The position numbers were made by a program, and so were the translations under genes. The notes beneath the pieces were generated by a model. It saw nothing but the letters and a program-made list of their open reading frames with translations, was not told where the DNA came from and made no database searches. From Pseudomonadota bacterium (GTDB taxonomy: Bacteria; Pseudomonadota; Gammaproteobacteria; Xanthomonadales; Xanthomonadaceae), in contig JAEWNY010000083.1 of the NCBI GenBank assembly GCA_023461075.1, forward strand, positions 1 through 36,183: 36,183 nucleotides of DNA, given 5' to 3'. Of this stretch, positions 14,935-23,567 are shown piece by piece. Within the stretch, counting starts at the first letter, position 1; each line of letters begins with the position of its first letter.

Positions 14935-17121
14935 ATGCCTTCCAGCACGGTCATCGCCGGTCATGCAGACGGCGCGTCACGCGACGCGTCGTTGCCCGAT
15001 TACGTCGATGCGCTGCTGGCCGCGGCCCATTACCTGACGCCGGAGGAACGCGAGCGGCTGGGGCATGCCTGGCAAGTCGGGGCCGCCGCCCACGCCGGGC
15101 AGACCCGCAAGTCGGGTGAGCCCTACATCACCCATCCGGTGGCGGTCGCGCAGGTGCTGGCCGAGCAGGGCATGGATTTCAAGACGCTCGCCGCGGCGAT
15201 CCTGCATGACACGGTCGAGGACACGCCATTGACGGCCGAAGCGATCGCCAATGACTTCGGCCAGACCGTGGCCGATCTGGTCGATGGCGTCACCAAGCTG
15301 GACAAGCTGAAGTTCCGCGACCGCGAGGAGGCCGCCGCCGAGTCGTTCCGCAAGATGCTGCTGGCGATGTCGCGGGACCTCAGGGTCATCCTGATCAAGC
15401 TGGCCGACCGCCTGCACAACATGCGCACGCTGGGCGCGCAGAGTCCGGAGGCCAAACGCCGGATTGCCCGTGAGACGCTGGAGATCTATGCGCCGATCGC
15501 CCAGCGCCTCGGCATGAACATGGTCAAGAGCGAGCTGCAGGACCTGGCGTTCACCGCACTGCATCCGTGGCGCTACGCGGCGCTGTCCAAGCGCATCCGC
15601 GAACAGCCACTGGTCAGGCGCGAGGCGATGATCCAGATCGAGGCGCAACTGGCGCAGAAGCTGGCGAAGGAAGGCCTCAGGCACCGGCTGATCGGGCGGG
15701 TCAAATCGCCGTGGAGCATCTACCGCAAGATGCGCGAGGAGCAGAAGTCGCTGGAACAGGTGATGGACGTGTTCGGCTTCCGGGTGGTGGTGGAAACCGT
15801 TGCGGACTGCTACCACGCGCTCGGCGTGGTGCATTCAACATTCAAGCCGCTGGACGGGCGTTTCCGTGACTTCATCGCCATTCCCAAGGCCAATGGCTAC
15901 CAGTCCCTGCACACCGTTCTGTTCGGGCCGTACGGCGCGCCGATCGAAGTGCAGATCCGCACCGAGGACATGGATCTGGTCGCCGAGCGCGGGATCGCCG
16001 CGCACTGGACCTACAAGCAGGGTGGAGAATCCTCCAGCCCGCTCAGCCGCGCCAACAGCTGGTTGACCGAAGTGATGGAGAACCAGCAGGGTGCGGGTTC
16101 ATCGCTGGAGTTCCTGGACAACGTCAAGGTCGAGTTGTATCCGGACGAGGTCTACGTGTTCACGCCGAAGGGGCGGATCCTGTCGTTGCCGCGCAACGCC
16201 ACCGCGCTGGACTTTGCCTATGCGGTGCATACCGATGTCGGCAACCAGGCGGTGACCGCGCGCATCGACGGCAAGCTTTCGCCGCTGCGCACCAAGCTGG
16301 CGAGCGGGCAGAGCGTGGAGATCGTCACCGCCAGGACCTCGATGCCGAAGACGCAGTGGCTGGAATTCGTGGTCAGCGGCAAGGCGCGCACCGCGATCCG
16401 CCAGCAGCTCAAGCAGATCGGCCACGAGGACGCGGTGCAACTGGGCCTGCGCATGCTGGAGTCGGCGCTGGAGGCGCACGAGTCCGGCATCGAGCGGCTG
16501 CCCAAGGGCCGCCTCGACAAATACCTGCATGAGCAGAAAATGCCGCGGCTGGAGAACCTGCTGGCCGACATCGCGCTGGGCAACCGAATGCCGCACCTGG
16601 TGGCGCAGCAGCTCATCGGCGAGGAATCCGAAGGACTGGCGCAGCGCGGGCAACCGCACGAGGCGCTGGCGGCGCTCGGCCACGACCGTTTCCTGATCAC
16701 CGGCGGCGAGCGCGGCATCCTGAGTTTCGCGCAGTGCTGCCAGCCGATCCCGGGCGACGAGATCATGGGTTTCCACACCGCCGGCAAGGGCATCGTGGTG
16801 CACAGGATGAGTTGCCCGAACCTGGCCGACTACCGGCGCGCGCCGGAGCGCTGGGTGGAGGTCGGCTGGGACAGCGAGGTGTCCGGCGACTATGCCAGCA
16901 GCCTGAAGGTGGAAGTCGACAACCGGCCCGGCGTGCTGGCGCAGGTGGCGGCGGCGATCGCCGAGGCCGTATCCAACATCGACAGCGTCGATTACCTGGA
17001 GCGCGACGGCAGCGTGTCGGTGATCCGCTTCGGCATCGAAGTGCACGACATCGGCCACATGGACGAAGTGATCCGCCGCGTGCGCCGGCTATCGGTGGTG
17101 CACGGCGTGGAGCGGCTCTGA
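14935..17121 (+). CDS. spoT: Bifunctional (p)ppGpp synthetase/hydrolase
   Basis: SpoT/Rel makes and degrades the stringent-response alarmone (p)ppGpp. The 728-residue product has the full long-RSH layout: HD hydrolase (about 45-195, with H53, H67, H91-D92 and E95-D96 of HDTVEDT), synthetase (about 245-365, RVKSPWSIYRKM, VFGFRVVV and IPKANGYQSLHT), TGS (about 400-460, VYVFTPKGRILSLP), a helical/zinc-finger region with QCCQPIPGDEIMGF, and a C-terminal ACT domain (about 655-728). The intact HD motif shows that hydrolase is kept. As in xanthomonads this may be the SpoT partner of a separate RelA. The ATG at 14935 has only a weak ribosome-binding site (AAGG close to it). Confidence 0.96.
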   Translation: MPSSTVIAGHADGASRDASLPDYVDALLAAAHYLTPEERERLGHAWQVGAAAHAGQTRKSGEPYITHPVAVAQVLAEQGMDFKTLAAAILHDTVEDTPLTAEAIANDFGQTVADLVDGVTKLDKLKFRDREEAAAESFRKMLLAMSRDLRVILIKLADRLHNMRTLGAQSPEAKRRIARETLEIYAPIAQRLGMNMVKSELQDLAFTALHPWRYAALSKRIREQPLVRREAMIQIEAQLAQKLAKEGLRHRLIGRVKSPWSIYRKMREEQKSLEQVMDVFGFRVVVETVADCYHALGVVHSTFKPLDGRFRDFIAIPKANGYQSLHTVLFGPYGAPIEVQIRTEDMDLVAERGIAAHWTYKQGGESSSPLSRANSWLTEVMENQQGAGSSLEFLDNVKVELYPDEVYVFTPKGRILSLPRNATALDFAYAVHTDVGNQAVTARIDGKLSPLRTKLASGQSVEIVTARTSMPKTQWLEFVVSGKARTAIRQQLKQIGHEDAVQLGLRMLESALEAHESGIERLPKGRLDKYLHEQKMPRLENLLADIALGNRMPHLVAQQLIGEESEGLAQRGQPHEALAALGHDRFLITGGERGILSFAQCCQPIPGDEIMGFHTAGKGIVVHRMSCPNLADYRRAPERWVEVGWDSEVSGDYASSLKVEVDNRPGVLAQVAAAIAEAVSNIDSVDYLERDGSVSVIRFGIEVHDIGHMDEVIRRVRRLSVVHGVERL

Positions 17122-17163
17122 TCGCGCCGTAGAATGGCCGCTTCCTTTCCCGGAGTGATGCGA

Positions 17164-17547
17164 ATGCCCCGCCAGCCGATCCAGACCGAAAAAGCCCCCG
17201 CCGCCATCGGCCCGTATTCGCAGGCGGTGCGCGCAGGCCAGACCGTATATCTCTCGGGAGCGATCCCGCTCGATCCCGCCACCGGCGAAGTGGTCGAGGG
17301 GGGCATCGATGCGCAGGCGCGCCGGGCCTTCGACAACCTCAAGGCGGTGTGCGAGGCCGCGGGCGGCAGCTTCGACGATATCCAGCGCCTTGGGCTTTAT
17401 CTCACCGACCTCTCGCAGTTCGCCGCTGTCAACGCGGTGATGAGCGAGTACTTCAGCGCACCGTTCCCGGCGCGCTCGACCATCGAGGTGTCCGGCCTGC
17501 CCAAGGGCGTGGCGTTCGAAGTCGACGCCATCCTGGTGCTGCCGTAA
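17164..17547 (+). CDS. ridA: RidA family reactive intermediate deaminase
   Basis: RidA hydrolyses reactive 2-aminoacrylate and other enamines/imines released by PLP enzymes such as threonine dehydratase. The 127-residue product (E. coli 128) has IGPYSQAVRAGQTVYLSGAI as its opening region (15-34) with Y17, then R104 in ARSTIEVSGLPKG and E119 in FEVDAI, the catalytic set. I chose the ATG at 17164 because GGAG at 17152-17155 is 8 nt away; the in-frame ATG at 17158 is too close to that site. It sits between spoT and recG, a common gammaproteobacterial neighbourhood. Confidence 0.95.
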   Translation: MPRQPIQTEKAPAAIGPYSQAVRAGQTVYLSGAIPLDPATGEVVEGGIDAQARRAFDNLKAVCEAAGGSFDDIQRLGLYLTDLSQFAAVNAVMSEYFSAPFPARSTIEVSGLPKGVAFEVDAILVLP

Positions 17548-17556
17548 CACGCGAGC

Positions 17557-19680
17557 GTGGCGCGCAAGACCCGACCCGCGCCCGCGATCGAGGGCGGTGA
17601 CACGCCGCTCTCGGTGTTGCCCGGAGTCGGCCCGCAAAGCGTTGCGAAACTGGCGGCACGCGGCCTGGAAAAACTGCGTCACCTGTGGCTTTGGTTGCCG
17701 CGCAGCTACGAGGACCGCACGCGATTGACGCCCATCGCCGGTCTACGCGCCGGTGAGCCGGCGCAAGTCGAAGGCCGCATCCTCGCCACTTCAACGGGTT
17801 TTCGTTTCCGGCCGATGCTGAAGGTGGCGATCGGCGACGACAGCGGCGCGACGCTCACCCTGCGTTTCTTCCATTTCCGCGGCCAGCAGGCCAATGCGTT
17901 CCGCACCGGCGCGCGCCTGCGTGCCTACGGCAGTGCGCGGCCGGGCCAAGCTGGTTGGGAGATGGTGCATCCGAGTTACCGCGTGTTGGGCGATGCCGAG
18001 GCCGCGCTGGACGAGGCACTGGCGCCGGCCTACCCCGAGGTCGAGGGTATCGGTCCGCAGACGCTGCGACGGCTGGTGGAACGTGCGCTCGGCGCGTTAC
18101 CCGACGAGGCCTCTCTGGAGCTGATGCCGGCCGAGGTATTGCGGGAGCTCGGCTTGCCGACCCTGCGCGATGCCGTATTGACGCTTCACCGCCCGCCGGT
18201 GGATGTTGATCTGTCGTTGCTGCAGGCAGGCCGTCATCCCGCACAACGGCGTCTGGCGCTGGAGGAAATGCTGGCCCATCACCTCTCGCTGCGGCGCCAG
18301 CGCATCAGCCTGCAATCGCATCAGGCATCGCCCTTGCCGGCGCAGGGCGAGCGCGTGGCGTCGTTGCTGGCCGCGCTGCCGTTCGCGCTGACCGATGCAC
18401 AGGCTCGGGTTTTCGATGAGGTACAGCGTGACCTCGCGCGCGGCCTGCCGATGCTGCGGCTGGTGCAGGGCGATGTCGGATCGGGCAAGACCGTGGTCGC
18501 CGCACTCGCGGCCTTGCGCGCGATCGATGCCGGGCGCCAGGCGGCGTTGATGGCGCCGACCGAACTGCTGGCCGAACAACACGCCAACAACCTGCGTGGA
18601 TGGTTGGAGCCCCTTGGCGTTCGCATCGCATGGCTGGCCGGCAAGGTCACCGGCAAGGCGCGCGAAGCGGTGCTGGACGAGGTCGCGACCGGGCGTGCGC
18701 AACTGGTGATCGGCACCCATGCGCTGATGCAGGAAGGCGTCGCGTTCTCCGATCTGGCGCTGGCGATCATCGACGAGCAGCATCGCTTCGGCGTGCATCA
18801 GCGTCTGGCCCTGCGCGACAAGGGCGGCGGCAAAGGACGCATGCCGCACCAGTTGGTGATGACCGCGACGCCGATCCCGCGCACGCTGGCGATGGCCGCC
18901 TACGCGGATCTGGATGTGTCGGTGATCGACGAACTGCCGCCGGGCCGCACGCCGGTGCAGACCGTGGCGATTTCCGCCGAGCGCCGTCCGGAACTGATCG
19001 AGCGCATCCGCAACGCGATTGCCGAGGGCCGGCAGGCGTACTGGGTCTGCACCCTGATCGAGGAACAGGATGAGGCATCCGATGGCCCGCGAATCGAGGC
19101 GCAGGCCGCCCAGACCACTTTCGACGCGCTGCGCGACGCGTTGCCGGGCCTGCGCATCGGCCTTGTGCACGGGCGGATGAAACCGAAGGACAAGCAGGCG
19201 GCGATGCTCGGATTCAAGACGGGTGAGATCGACCTGCTGGTCGCCACCACGGTGATCGAGGTCGGCGTCGACGTGCCCAACGCCTCGCTGATGATCATCG
19301 AGAACGCCGAGCGGCTTGGACTTGCGCAACTGCACCAGCTGCGTGGGCGGGTCGGGCGCGGCAGCGCGCAGTCGAGTTGCGTGCTGCTCTACCAATCGCC
19401 GCTCGGCAACATCGCCCGGCAGCGGCTGGACACGTTGCGGCAGACCAATGACGGTTTCGTCATCGCAGAGAAGGACCTCGAGTTGCGTGGTCCCGGTGAA
19501 CTGCTGGGCACTCGGCAGACCGGGTTGGCCGAGTTCCGCATCGCCGACCTTGCGCGTGATGCCGACCTCCTGCCGCGCGTGCAGGCCTTGGCCGAAGCGC
19601 TGCTGGCCGATGCGCCAGCGACTGCCGATCGCATCGTCGAGCGTTGGGTCGGGGGCGCGGCGCGCTACGCCAGCGCGTGA
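17557..19680 (+). CDS. recG: ATP-dependent DNA helicase RecG
   Basis: RecG reverses stalled replication forks and branch-migrates Holliday junctions and R-loops. The 707-residue product (E. coli 693) has the N-terminal wedge/OB domain (about 15-190, LSVLPGVGPQSVAKLAARG and LPRSYEDRT), Walker A GDVGSGKT (305-312), APTELLAEQHA, DEQHRFG (406-412), MTATPIPRTLAM and helicase C (VHGRMKPKDK, LVATTVIEVGVDVPNA, LHQLRGRVGRG). The C-terminal TRG region with ELRGPGELLGTRQTG is intact. GTG 17557 is the start, 9 nt after ridA, with a weak ribosome-binding site, which suggests coupling. Confidence 0.97.
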   Translation: MARKTRPAPAIEGGDTPLSVLPGVGPQSVAKLAARGLEKLRHLWLWLPRSYEDRTRLTPIAGLRAGEPAQVEGRILATSTGFRFRPMLKVAIGDDSGATLTLRFFHFRGQQANAFRTGARLRAYGSARPGQAGWEMVHPSYRVLGDAEAALDEALAPAYPEVEGIGPQTLRRLVERALGALPDEASLELMPAEVLRELGLPTLRDAVLTLHRPPVDVDLSLLQAGRHPAQRRLALEEMLAHHLSLRRQRISLQSHQASPLPAQGERVASLLAALPFALTDAQARVFDEVQRDLARGLPMLRLVQGDVGSGKTVVAALAALRAIDAGRQAALMAPTELLAEQHANNLRGWLEPLGVRIAWLAGKVTGKAREAVLDEVATGRAQLVIGTHALMQEGVAFSDLALAIIDEQHRFGVHQRLALRDKGGGKGRMPHQLVMTATPIPRTLAMAAYADLDVSVIDELPPGRTPVQTVAISAERRPELIERIRNAIAEGRQAYWVCTLIEEQDEASDGPRIEAQAAQTTFDALRDALPGLRIGLVHGRMKPKDKQAAMLGFKTGEIDLLVATTVIEVGVDVPNASLMIIENAERLGLAQLHQLRGRVGRGSAQSSCVLLYQSPLGNIARQRLDTLRQTNDGFVIAEKDLELRGPGELLGTRQTGLAEFRIADLARDADLLPRVQALAEALLADAPATADRIVERWVGGAARYASA

Positions 19681-19716
19681 GCATGACCCATCCGGCATCC
19701 CTGCAATAATCGGGGC

Positions 19717-19977
19717 ATGGCCGAACCGCTGATCCGTTGCCCCCATTGCAGTTGGGAGCCTGCCGCCGAGGACCGCTGGGAATGCACGCGCATCGACTGC
19801 GGCACTTCATGGAATACGTTCTGGACGCGCGGGGTGTGTCCGGGCTGCGCCTACCAGTGGCGCAACACGCAATGCTTCGCCTGTGCTGAGTTCTCCCCAC
19901 ACGAGGCTTGGTACCAGACGCCTGATGGCGAAGCGCAAACGCGGGAATCGGAACAGCGGCTGGAGCAGGAAGCGTGA
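19717..19977 (+). CDS. Small Cys-rich protein, probable zinc ribbon
   Basis: An 86-residue soluble protein with ten cysteines over its first 56 residues: CPHC (8-11), C23 and C28 around WECTRIDCGTSWNTF, then CPGC and NTQCFAC. CPHC and the later CxxC pairs look like two zinc knuckles, the second around the WNTFWTRG turn. Many tryptophans accompany them. The C-terminal third is acidic, without structure I recognise. I do not know a named family. Its TGA overlaps the GTG of the nucleoside hydrolase gene (GTGA), so the two are probably co-translated. It follows recG by 36 nt. Confidence 0.82.
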   Translation: MAEPLIRCPHCSWEPAAEDRWECTRIDCGTSWNTFWTRGVCPGCAYQWRNTQCFACAEFSPHEAWYQTPDGEAQTRESEQRLEQEA

Positions 19978-20906
19978 GCGATCGAATCCCCCTGCTGATC
20001 GATACCGATCCAGGCGTTGATGACGCACTGGCGATCCTGATGGCGCTTGATGATGCGGGCCACGAAGTCGTCGGCCTGACCATCGCCGCCGGCAACGTGG
20101 GCTTGCGGCATACCGTCGCCAATGCGCTCAAGCTCTGCGAGGTCGCCGGTCGCGACGACATCCCGGTGTTTGCCGGTGCACCGACGCCGCTGCTGCATCC
20201 GGCGCCGGATGCGGCCGATGTCCACGGCGCCGATGGTTTCGGCGATACGGGCTACGTGGCGAGCCCGCGCCAGGCCGAAAGCGAGCATGCGGCGCAGGCG
20301 ATCATTCGCCTCTCGCATGAGCACGCCGGTCGCCTCCTGCTGGTCGCGCTGGGGCCGCTGACCAACCTCGCGCTGGCGGTGAAGCTCGACCCCTCGCTGC
20401 CCTCGCGCATCGACCGGCTGGTGGTGATGGGCGGCGCGGTCACCGGCCGCGGCAACATCACCCCTTTCGCCGAGTTCAACACCCATTTCGATCCCGAGGC
20501 CGTGCATATCGTGTTCGAGGCGTTCGAGCGCTTCGACCTCGCCGATTGGGAGGCGACGATGGCGCATGGCTTCCTGCATGCCGATGTCGATGCCTGGTGC
20601 GGCGTCGATTCGCCGCGTGCCCGGTTCTACGATGCGATATCGCGCAAGACCCGCGCCTGGGCAGGCGAACGGCGCGGCGAGCGCTGGCACAGCGCCGATG
20701 CCCTGGCGATGGCCCATGCGCTGGCGCCCGACGCTGCCGAAACCTCGCTGCACCGAGTCACCGTGGCGCTGGAAGGCCCGGCGCGCGGCATGACCCTGGT
20801 CGACTGGCAGGGGCGGGATCCGCGCCCGGCCAATGCCCGCATCCTCATGCGCTACCCCCAACAGGCTTTCGAGGCACGGGTAGCGCGGGCGCTGGCAGCC
20901 GGCTGA
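19974..20906 (+). CDS. Inosine-uridine preferring nucleoside hydrolase family
   Basis: Nucleoside hydrolases cleave the N-glycosidic bond of ribonucleosides to give ribose and base for salvage. The 310-residue product has the calcium-binding N-terminus IDTDPGVDDALA (9-20), VVGLTIAAGNV, LVALGPLTNLALA, RLVVMGGAV, EFNTHFDPEA (the N-x3-DPEA motif) and a late SADALAMAHAL that supplies the last metal Asp. The histidine commonly found in the late HDALA form is replaced by SADALA, with H one residue further upstream (WHSAD). Substrate choice (purine, pyrimidine or other) cannot be read. GTG start 19974 overlaps the zinc-ribbon gene. Confidence 0.93.
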   Translation: MSDRIPLLIDTDPGVDDALAILMALDDAGHEVVGLTIAAGNVGLRHTVANALKLCEVAGRDDIPVFAGAPTPLLHPAPDAADVHGADGFGDTGYVASPRQAESEHAAQAIIRLSHEHAGRLLLVALGPLTNLALAVKLDPSLPSRIDRLVVMGGAVTGRGNITPFAEFNTHFDPEAVHIVFEAFERFDLADWEATMAHGFLHADVDAWCGVDSPRARFYDAISRKTRAWAGERRGERWHSADALAMAHALAPDAAETSLHRVTVALEGPARGMTLVDWQGRDPRPANARILMRYPQQAFEARVARALAAG

Positions 20907-20938
20907 AACCGGACTGGGGAACCAACAGGCGAGGGTGC

Positions 20939-20968
20939 TTGCAAGACGCACACAGGTTCCACTACAAT
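20939..20968 (+). promoter_or_regulatory. Candidate sigma70 promoter for rpmE2
   Basis: TTGCAA (20939-20944) and TACAAT (20963-20968) are 18 nt apart and lie 32 nt before the L31 start. No palindrome typical of a Zur operator (an AT-rich inverted repeat around the -10) is evident. Confidence 0.65.
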
Positions 20969-20999
20969 GGCTGGCTCAATCCATCACCTCGGTGCCGCC

Positions 21000-21242
21000 A
21001 TGAAGGCCGACATCCATCCCCAATACCGCGAAGTCGTTTTTCACGACGTCACCTCGGACTTCAAGTTCCTGACCCGCTCGACCCTTGCCAGCAAGGACAC
21101 CGTGAAGTGGGAAGACGGCAACGAGTACCCGCTGGTGAAGGTGGAAATCTCCTCCGCGTCGCATCCGTTCTACACCGGCCAGAACCGCGTGGTCGACACC
21201 GCCGGCCGCATCGACAAGTTCAAGAAGCGCTACGCCAAGTAA
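21000..21242 (+). CDS. rpmE2: 50S ribosomal protein L31, type B
   Basis: An 80-residue L31 of the zinc-independent (C-minus) type. The start MKADIHPQYREVVF, KFLTRSTL, YPLVKVEISSASHPFYTGQNRVVDTAGRIDKF region and RYAK end fit type B L31. There is no cysteine at all, so the CxxC zinc knuckles of ordinary L31 are missing. In many bacteria the type B form replaces zinc-bound L31 when zinc is scarce, under Zur control; some xanthomonads have only this form. I use the ATG at 21000 because an upstream ATG at 20967 overlaps the -10 box. The gene stands alone between promoter and terminator. Confidence 0.95.
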   Translation: MKADIHPQYREVVFHDVTSDFKFLTRSTLASKDTVKWEDGNEYPLVKVEISSASHPFYTGQNRVVDTAGRIDKFKKRYAK

Positions 21243-21274
21243 GCGCCGCGGCCTGCTGCAGGCTTAGCGAACCA

Positions 21275-21300
21275 CGGCCGCCTTCGGGCGGCCGTTTTCG
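21275..21300 (+). terminator. Terminator after rpmE2
   Basis: A 9-bp stem ACGGCCGCC (21275-21283) with GGCGGCCGT (21288-21296), TTCG tetraloop, followed by TTTCGTT. It ends the single-gene L31 transcript 32 nt after its stop. Confidence 0.92.
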
Positions 21301-21362
21301 TTGCGCAACACTGCGTCGCCGGCGCCACGACCAAGGTCGGGTGACGACCGTCCGGGGCAGTA

Positions 21363-21371
21363 TGCGATAAT
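21363..21371 (+). promoter_or_regulatory. Candidate extended -10 promoter of gltA
   Basis: TGCGATAAT (TG at 21363, GATAAT at 21366-21371) is an extended -10 element about 86 nt before the gltA ATG. A -35 hexamer is poor (TGACGA near 21342-21347). The leader of about 80 nt ends in the strong ribosome-binding site GAGGAG at 21445-21450. Confidence 0.6.
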
Positions 21372-21456
21372 GCTGCGCTGCGACACCGATCGTCATCGTT
21401 ACCCGCCAAGGCGTGCAGACGGTGGCAGCCACACCGTGATTCCCGAGGAGAATTCC

Positions 21457-22746
<1,290 letters not shown>

Positions 22747-22770
22747 GGTCTTTCCGTAACGCACGTGAGT

Positions 22771-22796
22771 AAGCCCCGCATAGCGGGGCTTTTTCT
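22771..22796 (+). terminator. Terminator after gltA
   Basis: A 9-bp stem AAGCCCCGC (22771-22779) with GCGGGGCTT (22783-22791), 3-nt loop ATA, followed by TTTTCTTT. It lies 24 nt after the gltA stop. On the minus strand the same hairpin lacks a good U-run, so it is a weaker end for the converging gene at 22814. Confidence 0.93.
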
Positions 22797-22813
22797 TTGA
22801 GGATGATGTTGCT

Positions 22814-23476
22814 TCAGCGCAGCGCCGCGCGATCGCCTTCGTGCAGGCGCATCTCGTTTTCCGCCAGCAGCATCCGCAACTGCGCGGCCGAGGCGCGCGC
22901 CATCGGTTTCTCGGTGACCGGCGAGAGCGGGGCTTGTCGAAGCGCCGATTCCGGCAGCACGGCGACATCGAAACTCTGCTCGTCCGCCGCGAACAGCCAG
23001 ACGTCGACATCCAGCACGCGCTCGCGGTCGATGCGCAGGCGCCGCATGCGCGATTCGGCGGGGATCCGTGCATCGTGCAGGAAGGTGGCGATGGTTTGCG
23101 GATCATCGCCGTGCAGGTGCAGCTGGATCGCCGAATGTTCGTCCGCCGTGCCATCCAACACGCCGCCGACCAGCCGCGGCTGGAACGGCGCGAAGAACTC
23201 CAGTGCTTGCAGGGCGGCTTCGCGCTGTTGTTGCAAGGCATCGAGCCGGGCATCGGCGTGGCCGAACAGGCGCTGGTATTCATGAAGCGCTTCCTCGATC
23301 TCGCGGTTGCGCGGCAGCGACGCATCCTCGTGGATGCCGAGGCGTTCGGCGGCCTTGAGCTTGGCCTGGTGGAAGTCGCGGATGCCGCCTTCGACCATCA
23401 GGCGGGCGGCCTCGTGGGCCAATCGGTGGCGGCGTTCACGCAGGCGGGTCTCGGCGTGCTGGCGGGCGCGGTGCAT
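22814..23476 (-). CDS. Conserved protein of unknown function, helical N-terminus
   Basis: A 220-residue cytoplasmic protein I cannot assign to a named family. Residues 1-90 are helical and basic (LRERRHRLAHEAARLMVEGG, then REIEEALHEYQRLFGH and coiled-coil-like LDALQQQREAALQALEFF). Residues about 95-200 look like an alpha/beta domain: RLVGGVLDGTADEHSAIQLHL, FLHDARIPAE, VLDVDVWLFA, DVAVLP, LRQAPLSP. The GG-x(8)-S and D-V-D spacing recalls minimal nucleotidyltransferases, but the metal aspartates are not clear, so this is only a fold guess. It lies 91 nt after the PBP1A stop on the same strand. Its ribosome-binding site is in a hairpin. Confidence 0.8.
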   Translation of the reverse strand: MHRARQHAETRLRERRHRLAHEAARLMVEGGIRDFHQAKLKAAERLGIHEDASLPRNREIEEALHEYQRLFGHADARLDALQQQREAALQALEFFAPFQPRLVGGVLDGTADEHSAIQLHLHGDDPQTIATFLHDARIPAESRMRRLRIDRERVLDVDVWLFAADEQSFDVAVLPESALRQAPLSPVTEKPMARASAAQLRMLLAENEMRLHEGDRAALR

Positions 23477-23483
23477 GGCAGTC

Positions 23484-23504
23484 GTCCCCCTGAGTTCGGG
23501 GGAC
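23484..23504 (-). promoter_or_regulatory. Hairpin covering the ribosome-binding site of the 22814 gene
   Basis: On the minus strand GTCCCCC-GAACTCA-GGGGGAC is a 7-bp hairpin that ends 7 nt before the ATG at 23476. The only Shine-Dalgarno-like run, AGGGGG, is inside its 3' arm. This could hold translation low or make it conditional, but the stem could also be incidental. Confidence 0.45.
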
Positions 23505-23537
23505 TGTAGCGCATCGCGGCGTGAGGGTGACGTGGGC

Positions 23538-23560
23538 CCGCGACGGTACGACCGTCGCGG
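23538..23560. repeat. Perfect 10-bp inverted repeat after mrcA
   Basis: CCGCGACGGT-ACG-ACCGTCGCGG begins 7 nt past the mrcA stop in the minus direction. No U-run follows on either strand, so it is not a standard intrinsic terminator. It could act as a 3' stability stem, a Rho-related pause or a protein site. Confidence 0.6.
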
Positions 23561-23567
23561 TCATCAA

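Noticed and set aside
18097..19746. A 549-residue minus-strand frame opposite recG
   Set aside because: It is an antisense shadow of recG, whose helicase motifs are intact.
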